Source: Microbacterium sp. nov. GSS16 (lineage in GTDB: Bacteria; Actinomycetota; Actinomycetes; Actinomycetales; Microbacteriaceae). From it: a stretch of 64,000 nucleotides of DNA. This document shows positions 52,289 to 60,767 of the stretch, piece by piece. How positions within the stretch are numbered: the first letter of the stretch is position 1; each line of letters begins with the position of its first letter. Below the pieces are notes generated by a model that did not search any database, was not told the DNA's origin, and saw only the letters and a list, made by a program, of their open reading frames with translations. The stretch is from the NCBI RefSeq assembly GCF_028198145.1, contig NZ_CP116338.1, forward strand, positions 1,240,001 to 1,304,000, given 5' to 3'. The position numbers and the translations under genes were made by a program.

Positions 52289-54055
52289 CTACTTCGTCAG
52301 CCAGACGTTGGCCCAGTCGCCGTTCTGCGCGAGAGCGTAGATCGAGAAGTTCTGCACACGCGCCGAGTGGTAGTTGGCCTTCTTCTTCGCCGCGATGCTG
52401 ACGATGGGCGAGTCCTTCATGACCGTCTGGTCGACCTGGTGCCACAGCTTGGCGGCCTCTTCGGGCGTGCTGGCCGCCAGAGCCTGGTCGGCCAGGGCGT
52501 TCGCCTCGTCGTTGTTGTAGTCGACGTAGTTGTACGCCTGCGGCGTCCCGTCGAAGGTGAACTGCGGCTGGTACACGCTGCGCGCGGCGCCCCCGACCCA
52601 GTCCGGCGACCAGCCGACCAGCGCGATGTCCCACTCGCCGCCGGACGCGTTCTCGCGGTTGGTCATGAAGTTGGCGTAGTAGTCGGTGGGCGGGACCGGG
52701 AAGAGCTCGACGGTGATGCCTGCCTTCTCGAGGCTCGCCTGCACGGTCTGGGCGATGTCGGGCTGCGAGCCGAGGTTGCGGTAGGGGAGCTTCAGGGTGA
52801 GGTTCTGCACGCCGGCCTTCGCGAGCAGCTCCTTCGCCTTCTCGGGGTCGGCCTTGCCGCTCCCGTCGCCGTACGGGGAGTACTCCTCGTATCCGTTGAT
52901 CCCGGGTCCGAAGATGCCGTTCGTGACCGTGGCGATGTCGGCACCACCCATGACCTGCACGACGGCGCTCTTGTCGATCGCGTACTGCAGGGCCTGGCGA
53001 ACCTCGAGCTTCTGCAGCGCGCCGCCGTTGTTGTCGGACATCGTGTTGATCCACATGAACTGGTCGACCCCGCCGTTCTCGAGCGTCGAGAACTTCTCGT
53101 CATTCGCGGCGGTGAGCTGCTGGATGTTCGCGGGTCCCGGCTGGATGTCGAACAGCATGTCGGCGGAACCTGCCTGGAGCTGCTGCATGGCGGCATCCAC
53201 CTCCACACCCATCGTCATCTCGATGCTGTCGACGTACGCCTTGCGCAGCGGGTCGCTCTTCGCGTTCCACGATGGGTTGCGCGTGAGGGTGAGCTTCACG
53301 TCGGGCTTGTGCTCGTCGATCGTGTACGGGCCCGACGAGATGAAGTTGTTGCGGTACTCCGGGGAGTCGGGAAGGTAGTCGAGCACCTCGACGGGGGCCG
53401 GGTTGGCGGTCGTCAGGCTGAGCATGGACGTGAAGTCGGATGCCGGCTCGGTGAGACGGAACACGACGGTCTTGTCGTCGGGCGTCTCGATGCCGGTGAT
53501 GTCGTTGGCCTCGATGTACTCCTTCATCGCGCCGGCCTCGGGAGCGACATCGGCGAAGCCGTCGCAGAACTGCGCCATGCCGTCGATGAGCGTGATGAAG
53601 TAGCTGCCCAGGGCGGCACCGATGTGCGGGTTGCAGATGCGCTTGATGCCGCGCTCGACGTCTTCCGCGACGATCGGGCGGGCGCCGTCGGGCGCATCCC
53701 AGGTGGCGCCGTCGCGCAGGGTGATGGTGTAGGTCAGCCCGTCATCGGTCGGCTTGGGCACCTCGGTGGCGAGGTCGCCGACGAGCTTCGAGCGCGTCTC
53801 GGCGTCGTTGGATGCCTCGTAGCTGAGCAGCGAGCGGGAGATGACGCGCGTGATGCTGTTCGAGGGCACGTACGCGATCAGCTGCGGATCGATGCGATCG
53901 GTGTCGCCGTTGGAGAGCACCTTGAGGGTGCCGCCGGTCTGCGGTTCGCCGGCGTCGCCGCCACCGCCGCCGGCGGACGAGCAGCCGCTGAGCACGAGCG
54001 CGAAGGCTGAGGCGACGATGAGGGGAGCCAGGGGGGACAGCTTCTTACGGGCCAT
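52289..54055 (-). CDS. Peptide ABC transporter substrate-binding lipoprotein
   Basis: 588 residues from ATG 54055 (AAGGA upstream). Lipobox LVLSGC (Cys25), then an SBP_bac_5 domain: GGTLKVLSNGDTDRIDPQLI, SRSLLSYEA, RDGATWDAPDGARPIVAEDV, and the late YYANFMTNRENASGGEWDIA. First gene of the peptide importer operon. Ligand probably proline-containing peptides by context. Confidence 0.95.
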   Translation of the reverse strand: MARKKLSPLAPLIVASAFALVLSGCSSAGGGGGDAGEPQTGGTLKVLSNGDTDRIDPQLIAYVPSNSITRVISRSLLSYEASNDAETRSKLVGDLATEVPKPTDDGLTYTITLRDGATWDAPDGARPIVAEDVERGIKRICNPHIGAALGSYFITLIDGMAQFCDGFADVAPEAGAMKEYIEANDITGIETPDDKTVVFRLTEPASDFTSMLSLTTANPAPVEVLDYLPDSPEYRNNFISSGPYTIDEHKPDVKLTLTRNPSWNAKSDPLRKAYVDSIEMTMGVEVDAAMQQLQAGSADMLFDIQPGPANIQQLTAANDEKFSTLENGGVDQFMWINTMSDNNGGALQKLEVRQALQYAIDKSAVVQVMGGADIATVTNGIFGPGINGYEEYSPYGDGSGKADPEKAKELLAKAGVQNLTLKLPYRNLGSQPDIAQTVQASLEKAGITVELFPVPPTDYYANFMTNRENASGGEWDIALVGWSPDWVGGAARSVYQPQFTFDGTPQAYNYVDYNNDEANALADQALAASTPEEAAKLWHQVDQTVMKDSPIVSIAAKKKANYHSARVQNFSIYALAQNGDWANVWLTK

Positions 54056-54130
54056 AGAGTCGTCCTTGATTCTCGGTCGGATGCCCGCATCTTCGACGGG
54101 CGAGCGGTCACGGACGGGCCGTGGCACGCC

Positions 54131-54143
54131 CATGTAACATAGC
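54131..54143 (-). promoter_or_regulatory. Putative FCD-regulator site E, peptide transporter operon
   Basis: CATGTAACATAGC contains ATGT-A-ACAT (54132-54140); minus-strand core TGTTAC. It is 76 bp before the binding-protein start. Elsewhere in 54056-54793, a 740-bp gap, I see only the first 63-bp repeat and no gene. Confidence 0.55.
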
Positions 54144-54532
54144 ACATGTCAGAGTGCTACTCGACCGCCCATCTCCTTCAGCTGTCGCGGAGGGGATCTT
54201 GGAGGCAGATGCGGGCCGCGGGCCGAGCGCCATCAGACGTATGAACGATTCGGCATGAACCGTCGAGCGGACGCCCGTGCGGCACTGCTCGTGGATTCAT
54301 CACAGGCCGGGTGCGTCCGGAGCCGTGCGGGAACCCGGCTGACGCCCCCTTTCGCACGAGGTCGATGAGAAGGTGGTCTCAGGTCTCGCACCTGCTCAGC
54401 CGAGACCGAAGCGGGAGGAATGCGGCTCGCCACCCGAGGCGCCGCGACGGAGTTCGGGCTCATCGTCGCGATGGTCGATGTGGGGACAACGACCATCTGA
54501 TCGCTCACCCCCCGGTCGGTCCGACTGCGACC

Positions 54533-54595
54533 GGAGGGCGCCTGCCGCCGTGGTGTTCGACGCGTGAGCTCGAACCCATGGCGGCAGGCGCGACG
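54533..54595 (+). repeat. 63-bp palindromic direct repeat, copy 1
   Basis: Identical at 62 of 63 positions to copy 2 (56012-56074). Outer arms GCGCCTGCCGCC and GGCGGCAGGCGC and inner arms GTTCGA and TCGAAC give a nested hairpin. It carries a duplicate yaeQ start (ATG 54579) whose frame stops after 12 codons. Confidence 0.9.
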
Positions 54596-54793
54596 GTCTC
54601 CACGAGGAGCTCGTGACGCTGCCCCGAGGGCCGCGCCGACGGCAAGGTGCGACTGAGTCGTATGCGGTCATCGCAGGTGTGCGGGGCCGTGCGGGAAAGC
54701 GCTCGTGGGCGTTCTCCGCACTCGGCGGGTGGGATGGTGAATCTGAACTTCGTGCCCGCTCGTCGCGCGGCACGGCGAGAGAAAGAGGGACAA

Positions 54794-56008
54794 ATGAGGC
54801 GAGTGCCCACCGTGATCGTCAGCGGCATTCTTACCGTGGGGATGATGCTCGGCGCTGGATCCAGTGCCGCGGCCGATGTGCAAGGACCCGCGACGCCGAC
54901 GATCACCAACGTCGAAGTGAAGCCGACGTCCATCCAACTCGACTTCGGCGCTGATGATGGCGGCGTGCCCGTTGAATCCTTCGAGGTGTACGCCACCGAG
55001 CTGTCGACGAACGAGCAGGTCTATCAGGCGTCGAGTGACCGGCCCGGCAGGGCTGACATCCAGAATCTCACGCCGAACACGGTGTACGAGATCGAGGTGA
55101 GGGCGCAGGCCGCCGGCACGACGGCAACGGTCGCTGCAACGATCACGACTCCGCATCACGCACCTGGGCACCCGTTCATCTTCGCCAAAGCCATCCATGC
55201 GACTGCTGTCGAGCTGCGGCTGAACGAGCCTGTGGCTGACTTCATCCCAGCCGGTCAAGAGGGCATCGGGCCGATAAGCGAGTACGTTCTCGATATCGCT
55301 GCGCGCGATGGGAGCACGTTCGAGCGTCGAACGGTCGATGTGCCGCAGGAGAGCTACTGGGTGGACGGCCTGACGCCCAACACTCGTTACCTCTTCATTC
55401 TCACAGCAGTCGGCCCAGGTGGCGAGACGTCGAACGAACACTCTTTCCAGACTCCACCCGCGTCGCCGTCGGTATCGATCGAGACCGCGACGCGCGACTC
55501 GATCACCGTGCGCGTCACGGACGGCAGCGCGACCGCTCCTGGTCGCGCGCGCCTGGCTGCAGCCCCCGCCGCCGCAGTCGACGAGATCACATACACCCTC
55601 AGCCTCACCACGCGTGGCGTCACGGTACAGACGGCGCAGCTTGCGCGGCCGGGCCTGCACACCTTCGCGGGATTGCAGCCGGGCACCGCGTATTCGGTCA
55701 GCGTCCGCGCATCCAACCAGACGGCGTCGAGTGAATCCACTGCGCTCGCTGTCTCGACAGATGCTGCACCGGTCGACTCAGACAGCACTCCGGGAGCATC
55801 GACGAATGTCGACACGGGCAGCGGATCTGTGTCGACTGCATCGCCAGTCGTCGATGCGAGCACCCCGTCGGCGAACCAGAAGCGGACTGACGTGCTCGCG
55901 GCGACAGGTTCGGAGGCGCCGATGTCGCTGCTTGCGATCGCCTTCGCGCTGGTCGGGGTGGGAGCTTCGACCATCGTGCTCGCTCGCCGCCGGCTCCTCC
56001 GGTCCTGA
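54794..56008 (+). CDS. FN3-repeat surface protein with LAATG sorting signal
   Basis: 404 residues from ATG 54794 (GAGGGA upstream); longer frames lack a signal peptide. Signal peptide VPTVIVSGILTVGMMLGAGS, then three FN3-like repeats (PNTVYEIEVRAQAAG, PNTRYLFILTAVGPGG, PGTAYSVSVRASNQ), a Ser/Thr-rich stalk, and a C-terminal signal of LAATG (368-372), hydrophobic helix and RRR. LAxTG is the motif of Class E sortases of high-GC actinobacteria. Cell-wall adhesin or matrix protein by architecture. Enclosed by the 63-bp repeats. Confidence 0.85.
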   Translation: MRRVPTVIVSGILTVGMMLGAGSSAAADVQGPATPTITNVEVKPTSIQLDFGADDGGVPVESFEVYATELSTNEQVYQASSDRPGRADIQNLTPNTVYEIEVRAQAAGTTATVAATITTPHHAPGHPFIFAKAIHATAVELRLNEPVADFIPAGQEGIGPISEYVLDIAARDGSTFERRTVDVPQESYWVDGLTPNTRYLFILTAVGPGGETSNEHSFQTPPASPSVSIETATRDSITVRVTDGSATAPGRARLAAAPAAAVDEITYTLSLTTRGVTVQTAQLARPGLHTFAGLQPGTAYSVSVRASNQTASSESTALAVSTDAAPVDSDSTPGASTNVDTGSGSVSTASPVVDASTPSANQKRTDVLAATGSEAPMSLLAIAFALVGVGASTIVLARRRLLRS

Positions 56009-56011
56009 TGA

Positions 56012-56074
56012 GGAGGGCGCCTGCCGCCGTGGTGTTCGACGCGTAAGCTCGAACCCATGGCGGCAGGCGCGACG
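56012..56074 (+). repeat. 63-bp palindromic direct repeat, copy 2, yaeQ 5' end
   Basis: Begins 3 bp after the surface-protein stop and covers the yaeQ promoter, ribosome-binding region and first six codons. The single difference from copy 1 is A for G in the centre (CGCGTAAGC). Confidence 0.9.
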
Positions 56075-56602
56075 ATCCACACCTTCGATGTGCAGCTCGC
56101 CGACGTCGACCGCGGCGTGTACGACGAACTGACGCTCCGACTCGCGCGGCATTCGTCCGAGACCGACGCGTACATGCTCACGCGGCTGCTGGCGTACTGC
56201 CTCGAGTATGCGGAAGGCATCGCGTTCACCGAGGGGGTGGCTGCGACCGACGAGCCCGCGGTGCTCGTGCGCGACCTCACCGGCCGCGTCGCGGCGTGGA
56301 TCGAGGTCGGTGCACCAGACGCCACTCGCCTGCACTACGGCAGCAAGCTCGCCGATCGCACGGTCGTGTACACCTACCGCGACCCGGCGAAGGTGATCGC
56401 CAACTGGGCGGGCAAGACGATCCACGAGGCCGACGCCATCGTGCTCCACAGCTTCGACGCGGGTTTCCTCGCCGACGCGGCGACGGCGCTCGCCCGCCGC
56501 AACACCATGACCGTCTCGGTGACCGAGCGTCAGCTCTACCTCGAGCTCAACGGCGTGCACCTGAGCACCACCGTGCACGAGCGGCCGATCCGCGCGCTCT
56601 GA
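56057..56602 (+). CDS. yaeQ: YaeQ family protein
   Basis: 181 residues. HTFDVQLADVDRGVYDELTL, RLLAYCLEYAEGIAFTEG, WIEVGAPDATRLHYGSKLAD and VTERQLYLELNG are YaeQ motifs. The family has a PD-(D/E)xK-like fold and unknown function. Its first codons are part of the duplicated 63-bp element. Confidence 0.93.
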   Translation: MAAGATIHTFDVQLADVDRGVYDELTLRLARHSSETDAYMLTRLLAYCLEYAEGIAFTEGVAATDEPAVLVRDLTGRVAAWIEVGAPDATRLHYGSKLADRTVVYTYRDPAKVIANWAGKTIHEADAIVLHSFDAGFLADAATALARRNTMTVSVTERQLYLELNGVHLSTTVHERPIRAL

Positions 56603-56639
56603 CCAGCGGGCGCCGACTCGCCGCAGGTAGGATCGGGGC

Positions 56640-57344
56640 GTGGTCGAGCATCCGGAAGACCCATCGCGAAGCGGCTCGCGCGGGCGAGGCCTGACCCGCG
56701 AGTCGATCGTCACCGCAGCGCTCGCGCAGATCGACGGGGCCGGCGTGAGCGCCCTCTCGATGCGCTCGCTCGCCGAGCGACTCGGCGTCGAGGCCATGTC
56801 GCTCTACCGGTACGTGCGTGGCCGCGAAGACCTGCTCGAGGGGGTCGTCGACGTGCTCACCGGCGACCTGATGGACTCCCTCGATGACGAGGTCGCCGAG
56901 CACTGGCAGGGGTTCCTGCAGGCGATGGCCCACGAGGTGCGCAGGATCGCGATCGAGCATCCTCGCGCTTTCCCGCTCGTCGCATCGCAGAACCCCGCGG
57001 CTCCCTGGCTGCGTCCGCCCCTGCGCAGCGTCGAGGTGGTCGACGCCTTCCTCACCGCACTTCTCGACCGCGGCTTCAGCGACGCCCAGGCAGTCGCGAC
57101 GTATCGCTCGTTCTCGAGCTTCCTGCTGGGCCAGCTGCTGCTCGAAGCCGCCGCGCACGAGACGGCCGATGAGCCCGAGCCCGGCACCACGGCCGAGCAG
57201 GACGGACCGGATGCCGAGGCACGCGCCCCACAGGTCTTCCGCCTGCGCGAGAGGCTGAGCGAGGACCACAGTCGGGAGGAGTTCGAGGCCGCGCTGGAGT
57301 CGCTGCTCGACCGGCTGGAGAACAGCCTCGCGCTGCATCGCTGA
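56640..57344 (+). CDS. TetR-family regulator
   Basis: 234 residues from GTG 56640. N-terminal helix-turn-helix (LTRESIVTAALAQIDGAGVS, LSMRSLAERLGVEAMSLYRY) and a TetR_C-type ligand domain (LEGVVDVLTGDLMDSLDDEV...). An acidic insert TADEPEPGTTAEQDGPDAEA lies near residue 185. Targets unknown; it may be cotranscribed with yaeQ, 37 bp upstream. Confidence 0.92.
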   Translation: MVEHPEDPSRSGSRGRGLTRESIVTAALAQIDGAGVSALSMRSLAERLGVEAMSLYRYVRGREDLLEGVVDVLTGDLMDSLDDEVAEHWQGFLQAMAHEVRRIAIEHPRAFPLVASQNPAAPWLRPPLRSVEVVDAFLTALLDRGFSDAQAVATYRSFSSFLLGQLLLEAAAHETADEPEPGTTAEQDGPDAEARAPQVFRLRERLSEDHSREEFEAALESLLDRLENSLALHR

Positions 57345-57352
57345 CAGCGAAG

Positions 57353-57388
57353 AGCGGGTAGGCTCCGCGTTCGGAACCCACCCGCTCG
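57353..57388. terminator. Hairpin between convergent tetR and DUF3618 genes
   Basis: GAGCGGGT (57353-57360) and ACCCGCTC (57381-57388) flank a 20-nt loop just after the tetR stop. Confidence 0.55.
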
Positions 57389-57400
57389 TGCGAGAACGCG

Positions 57401-57976
57401 TCAGCTGTTCGTCACGTTGTCGCGGGCATCCTGAGCGTCGTGCTTCACCTCGTTCGCGGCGTACTGCGCCTCATCCTTGACGGCGGCGACGGAGTCCTGG
57501 GCGGACGCCTTGACCGAGTCGACCGACGCGGCCAGCGGCTCCTTCAGGTGCTCGCCGACCTCCTTGGCGACGTCGGAGGCCTCATCGATCAGGGGCTGCG
57601 CCTGATCCTTCACCGTCGACGCGAGCTCCTTCTCCTTCGTCGATGCCGGAAAGAGCGACGCGAGCACGAGGCCCGCGCCGAACGCGATCAGCCCCACGGC
57701 CAGCGGGTTCCCCTCGGCCTTCGCCACGACGCGGTCTTTCACGTCGCCGGCTACGTCGCCCGCGTGCGCCCCGGCGTCGGACACCGACGAGCTGGCATCG
57801 TCGGCGGCGCCCATCACCCGGTCGCGCACCGACCCGATCGCGCCCCGCACCTTGCCCATCTGACGGTCGACGATCTTCGACGGCGTGACCTTGTCCGCCA
57901 GCGCGTCGACGTCCATACCGAGGTCCTGACGTGTCCGCTCGATGTCCGAGCGGATCTCATCGGCTGAATTGCTCAT
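57401..57976 (-). CDS. DUF3618 domain protein
   Basis: 191 residues. Starts MSNSADEIRSDIERTRQDLG with the DUF3618 pattern IRxDIExTRxxLGxxVDALA, one central hydrophobic helix (NPLAVGLIAFGAGLVLASLF) and a long charged helical tail (DSVAAVKDEAQYAANEVKHD). Overlaps the holin-type gene by 4 bp. Part of a three-gene envelope cluster frequent in actinobacteria, function unknown. Confidence 0.9.
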   Translation of the reverse strand: MSNSADEIRSDIERTRQDLGMDVDALADKVTPSKIVDRQMGKVRGAIGSVRDRVMGAADDASSSVSDAGAHAGDVAGDVKDRVVAKAEGNPLAVGLIAFGAGLVLASLFPASTKEKELASTVKDQAQPLIDEASDVAKEVGEHLKEPLAASVDSVKASAQDSVAAVKDEAQYAANEVKHDAQDARDNVTNS

Positions 57977-58386
57977 CGGTTCTCCTCATTTCTCTTCAGC
58001 GTGTCCGGGATCTCCTTGAGGGTCTCCACGGTCTGCGGTGCTCCATCGACCTCCTGCAGCTGGCCACGGCCGACCAGGAAGAGGACGAGGGCGATCAGCG
58101 CCCAGATGATCGCGACGATGACGCCCGACCACCCGCCGCCGATGAGGGTGCCCAGCGCCCACCAGAGCGCCATCGACAGGAAGAACACGGCCATCAGCGC
58201 GCCGTATCCGGCGGCGCCCATCAGGCCTGCTCCCTTGGCGGACTTCGCCGCCGACTCCTTCAGCTCTGCCTTCGCGAGCGCGACCTCCTGGCGCATCAGG
58301 GTCGAGATGTCGCGCGACACCTCCCCGAGAAGCTCGCCGAGAGAGGCCGAGGCGGCTCTCTGCTCAGACGGTGTGGGGTCGGTCAT
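57973..58386 (-). CDS. Phage-holin-superfamily membrane protein (DUF1469 type)
   Basis: 137 residues. LGELLGEVSRDISTLMRQEV, ALAKAELKESAAKS and two adjacent hydrophobic helices (GALMAVFFLSMALWWALGTL, VIVAIIWALIALVLFLVGRG). The holin name is only a family label; no phage genes are nearby. Overlaps the upstream gene by 23 bp. Confidence 0.9.
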   Translation of the reverse strand: MTDPTPSEQRAASASLGELLGEVSRDISTLMRQEVALAKAELKESAAKSAKGAGLMGAAGYGALMAVFFLSMALWWALGTLIGGGWSGVIVAIIWALIALVLFLVGRGQLQEVDGAPQTVETLKEIPDTLKRNEENR

Positions 58387-59191
58387 AGCCGTCCTCCCCG
58401 CTGGCGTCCGCCCTGGTCGAGCGGGTCTGGCTGTACAGCGGCGTCTCCGCAGCCGAGGTCGAGCTGTCGCTCACAGTGGTGGGCACCGAGTGATCAGGAT
58501 GCACCTGGGTGACCGGGGGCACCGGCGGGGCCGGCGGCACCGCCGGCGCCTGCGTGGCTGCGTGCCCCTGGCCCGTCGCGCGCCCCTCGGCCGTCGCGTG
58601 CCCCTGGCCGGTGGCGTGCTTCTGGTCGGCCGCGTCGGATGCCAGTGCGCGCGTCAGCCGTCCGATGATGACCCCGCCGATCGCCGCGGCGAGGATGAAA
58701 GTTCCGGGCTTGCGGCGCGCGTAACGCTTGACTTCGGACAGCACAGCGCCCGGATCCCGGTCGCCGAGCCAGTTCGCCGCTGCCGACACCCGCCCGGATG
58801 CCTGCTGAACCAGGTCGGCGGCGATCCCGCTCCCATCTGAGTTGGCGGCCATGGATCCCAGCTCGTCACCGACCGAGCGAAGGCCCGTCGCCAGCCGCTG
58901 CTGCTGCGTGTTCGCCTGGTCGCGCAGCTCGCGCTGCGTCTGCGCGTACAGGTCCTTCGCCTGCATCTTGGCTTCGCCGACGACGCCTGAGGCTTCGTCC
59001 TTGGCGGCACCCAGCACATCCTTCGCGTGCCCGGTCGCGCTGTCTTTGAGATCGGATGCCTCGTGCTTCGCGGCATCGACTTTGCCCTGCGAGCCCGAAG
59101 GCTGCGAGCCCGAATCGTACGGCTGCGTGCCCGCGCCGTAAGCGGGCGTTCCCGAACCGCTCGGGCTGGTCGTCTCGAAATTGTCCGACAT
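58364..59191 (-). CDS. Membrane protein with helical N-terminus and Pro/Ala/His-rich tail
   Basis: 275 residues, AAAAGGAG 6 nt before ATG 59191. A low-complexity start rich in Gly/Ser/Thr, an amphipathic helical region like LEA/apolipophorin proteins (VDAAKHEASDLKDSATGHAK), one hydrophobic helix (GTFILAAAIGGVIIGRLTRA), and a tail with degenerate ATGQGHAT repeats. First gene of the DUF3618 cluster. An inverted repeat ACCGATC-ggag-GATCGGT lies at 59210-59227 in its leader. Confidence 0.85.
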   Translation of the reverse strand: MSDNFETTSPSGSGTPAYGAGTQPYDSGSQPSGSQGKVDAAKHEASDLKDSATGHAKDVLGAAKDEASGVVGEAKMQAKDLYAQTQRELRDQANTQQQRLATGLRSVGDELGSMAANSDGSGIAADLVQQASGRVSAAANWLGDRDPGAVLSEVKRYARRKPGTFILAAAIGGVIIGRLTRALASDAADQKHATGQGHATAEGRATGQGHAATQAPAVPPAPPVPPVTQVHPDHSVPTTVSDSSTSAAETPLYSQTRSTRADASGEDGYDRPHTV

Positions 59192-59209
59192 GAGTGCTCC
59201 TTTTCGCGG

Positions 59210-59227
59210 ACCGATCGGAGGATCGGT
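59210..59227 (-). promoter_or_regulatory. Inverted repeat before the DUF3618 cluster
   Basis: ACCGATC-ggag-GATCGGT, perfect 7-bp arms, 18 bp upstream of the first gene. Could be an operator or a leader hairpin. Confidence 0.4.
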
Positions 59228-59294
59228 GCCCCATGTCTAGCCCCCGAGGAGCGCGGCGCCAGGCCCCTTGCACACGACGGGCTTACGGTGTAAG

Positions 59295-60767
59295 TTAGTC
59301 GGCCAGGTCGGGGAGCTCCCGGATGCCGAACTCGTGCCGCAGCGCACTCACCGCCGCCAGCCAGCCCGGCATGCCCGTGACGCCTGGCCCCGGCGAGGCG
59401 GAGGCGGAGGCGAGGTAGACGCCGGGAATCGGAGTGCGCCACGGGTCAGGGCTGAGCACGGGCCTGCGGAACAGCTGCCAGAGGTTCGGTGCGCCTGCCG
59501 CGATGTCCCCGCCCGGGTAGTTCGGGTTGTGCTGCTCGACCTCCTGCGCGCTGCGCGAGCTCGTCGCCAGGATGGTGTCGCGGAAGCCAGGGGCGAACCG
59601 TTCGATCTGGTTGATCACCGCCTCCTTGCGGTCCGCCGTGCTCCCCGCGGGCACATGCGTGTACGTCCACAGTGTGTGCTGCCCCGCCGGGGCACGACTC
59701 GGGTCGAACAGCGTCGGCTGCGAGACCAGCACGTAGGGATTCTCGGGGAGCCGTCCGCGGTGCACCTGATTCTCGGCATCGGCCACCTCGGCTCGCGTGC
59801 CGCCGACGTGCAGCGTGCCGGCGCGGTGCAGCTCGGAATTCGTCCACGGCACCGGCTCGCTGAGCGCGAAGTCGACCTTCGCGACGCCGTCGCCGTAGCG
59901 GAAGCGCTGCAGCGCCCGCCGGTAGCCCGACGGGATGACGTCGGCTGCGAGGCGCACGAGCGCTCTCGGGGTGACGTCCAGGAGCGTGGCCCACGCATCC
60001 GGCAGGTCACGCAGCGACTCGACCTCGTGATCGAGCACCAGCTCGCCGCCGTGGCGGCGGAGGTCGTCGACCATGGCATCCGCGATCGCCTGACTGCCGC
60101 CGACCGGTATCGGCCAGCCCTGCGCGTGCGCGTAGGTGGTCAGGGCCAGGCCGGCGCCGGCACCTGCGATACTCGGCTGCGCGAGGATCGTGTGCGCCGC
60201 GACGCCGGTGAGCATGGCGGGCGCGACATCGTCGCGGAAGCGTGCATTCCACGCGGGGGTGCCCTGCTCGAAAGAGCGCAGACCGAAGAGGATGGCCGTG
60301 AGCGGGTCGCGCGGGATGCGCAGCAGGGAGGACCCGGTGAAGTCGGCCACCCGGGTGGCGCGTTCGACAAGCGGTCGCAGAAGCCTCGCGTACGCCCGGC
60401 CGTCGGCGCCGAGCGCGTCGGCGGTCCGGTCGAGGTCTCGATAGGCGATGCCGGCGCGCCCGCCGTCCATCGGGTGGCCGAACGACACCTCAGGAGTCAC
60501 GAACTCCACACGATCGCGCAGCCCGAAGTCCCGGAAGAAGCGCGACTCGAAAGCCAGCGGATGCACGGCCGAGCAGACATCGTGCTGGAATCCCGGCAGC
60601 GTGAGCTCCCGCGTGGCGGCTCCGCCGCCGGGTTGGCTCTCGCGCTCGTAGACGCGCACACGGAGCCCCGCCCTGGCGAGGGTCACGGCAGCTGCGAGAC
60701 CATTCGGGCCCGCGCCGACCACGACGACGTCGAGGTCATCCCCGGTCGAGCGACGCCGTTCGTTCAC
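59295..60767 (-). CDS. Phytoene desaturase-like FAD oxidoreductase
   Basis: 490 residues from GTG 60767 (GTGA overlap with the SRPBCC stop). N-terminal dinucleotide motif VVVVGAGPNGLAAAVTLARA with YERESQPGGGAATRE, and a C-terminal PGVYLASASASPGPGVTGMP. This is the NAD(P)/FAD-dependent CrtI/CrtN-like group; substrate unknown. No other carotenoid genes are present. Confidence 0.9.
   Translation of the reverse strand: MNERRRSTGDDLDVVVVGAGPNGLAAAVTLARAGLRVRVYERESQPGGGAATRELTLPGFQHDVCSAVHPLAFESRFFRDFGLRDRVEFVTPEVSFGHPMDGGRAGIAYRDLDRTADALGADGRAYARLLRPLVERATRVADFTGSSLLRIPRDPLTAILFGLRSFEQGTPAWNARFRDDVAPAMLTGVAAHTILAQPSIAGAGAGLALTTYAHAQGWPIPVGGSQAIADAMVDDLRRHGGELVLDHEVESLRDLPDAWATLLDVTPRALVRLAADVIPSGYRRALQRFRYGDGVAKVDFALSEPVPWTNSELHRAGTLHVGGTRAEVADAENQVHRGRLPENPYVLVSQPTLFDPSRAPAGQHTLWTYTHVPAGSTADRKEAVINQIERFAPGFRDTILATSSRSAQEVEQHNPNYPGGDIAAGAPNLWQLFRRPVLSPDPWRTPIPGVYLASASASPGPGVTGMPGWLAAVSALRHEFGIRELPDLAD

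Noticed and set aside
57973..58386. Phage remnant
   Set aside because: The holin-superfamily label alone; the gene belongs to a chromosomal DUF3618 cluster with no phage genes.
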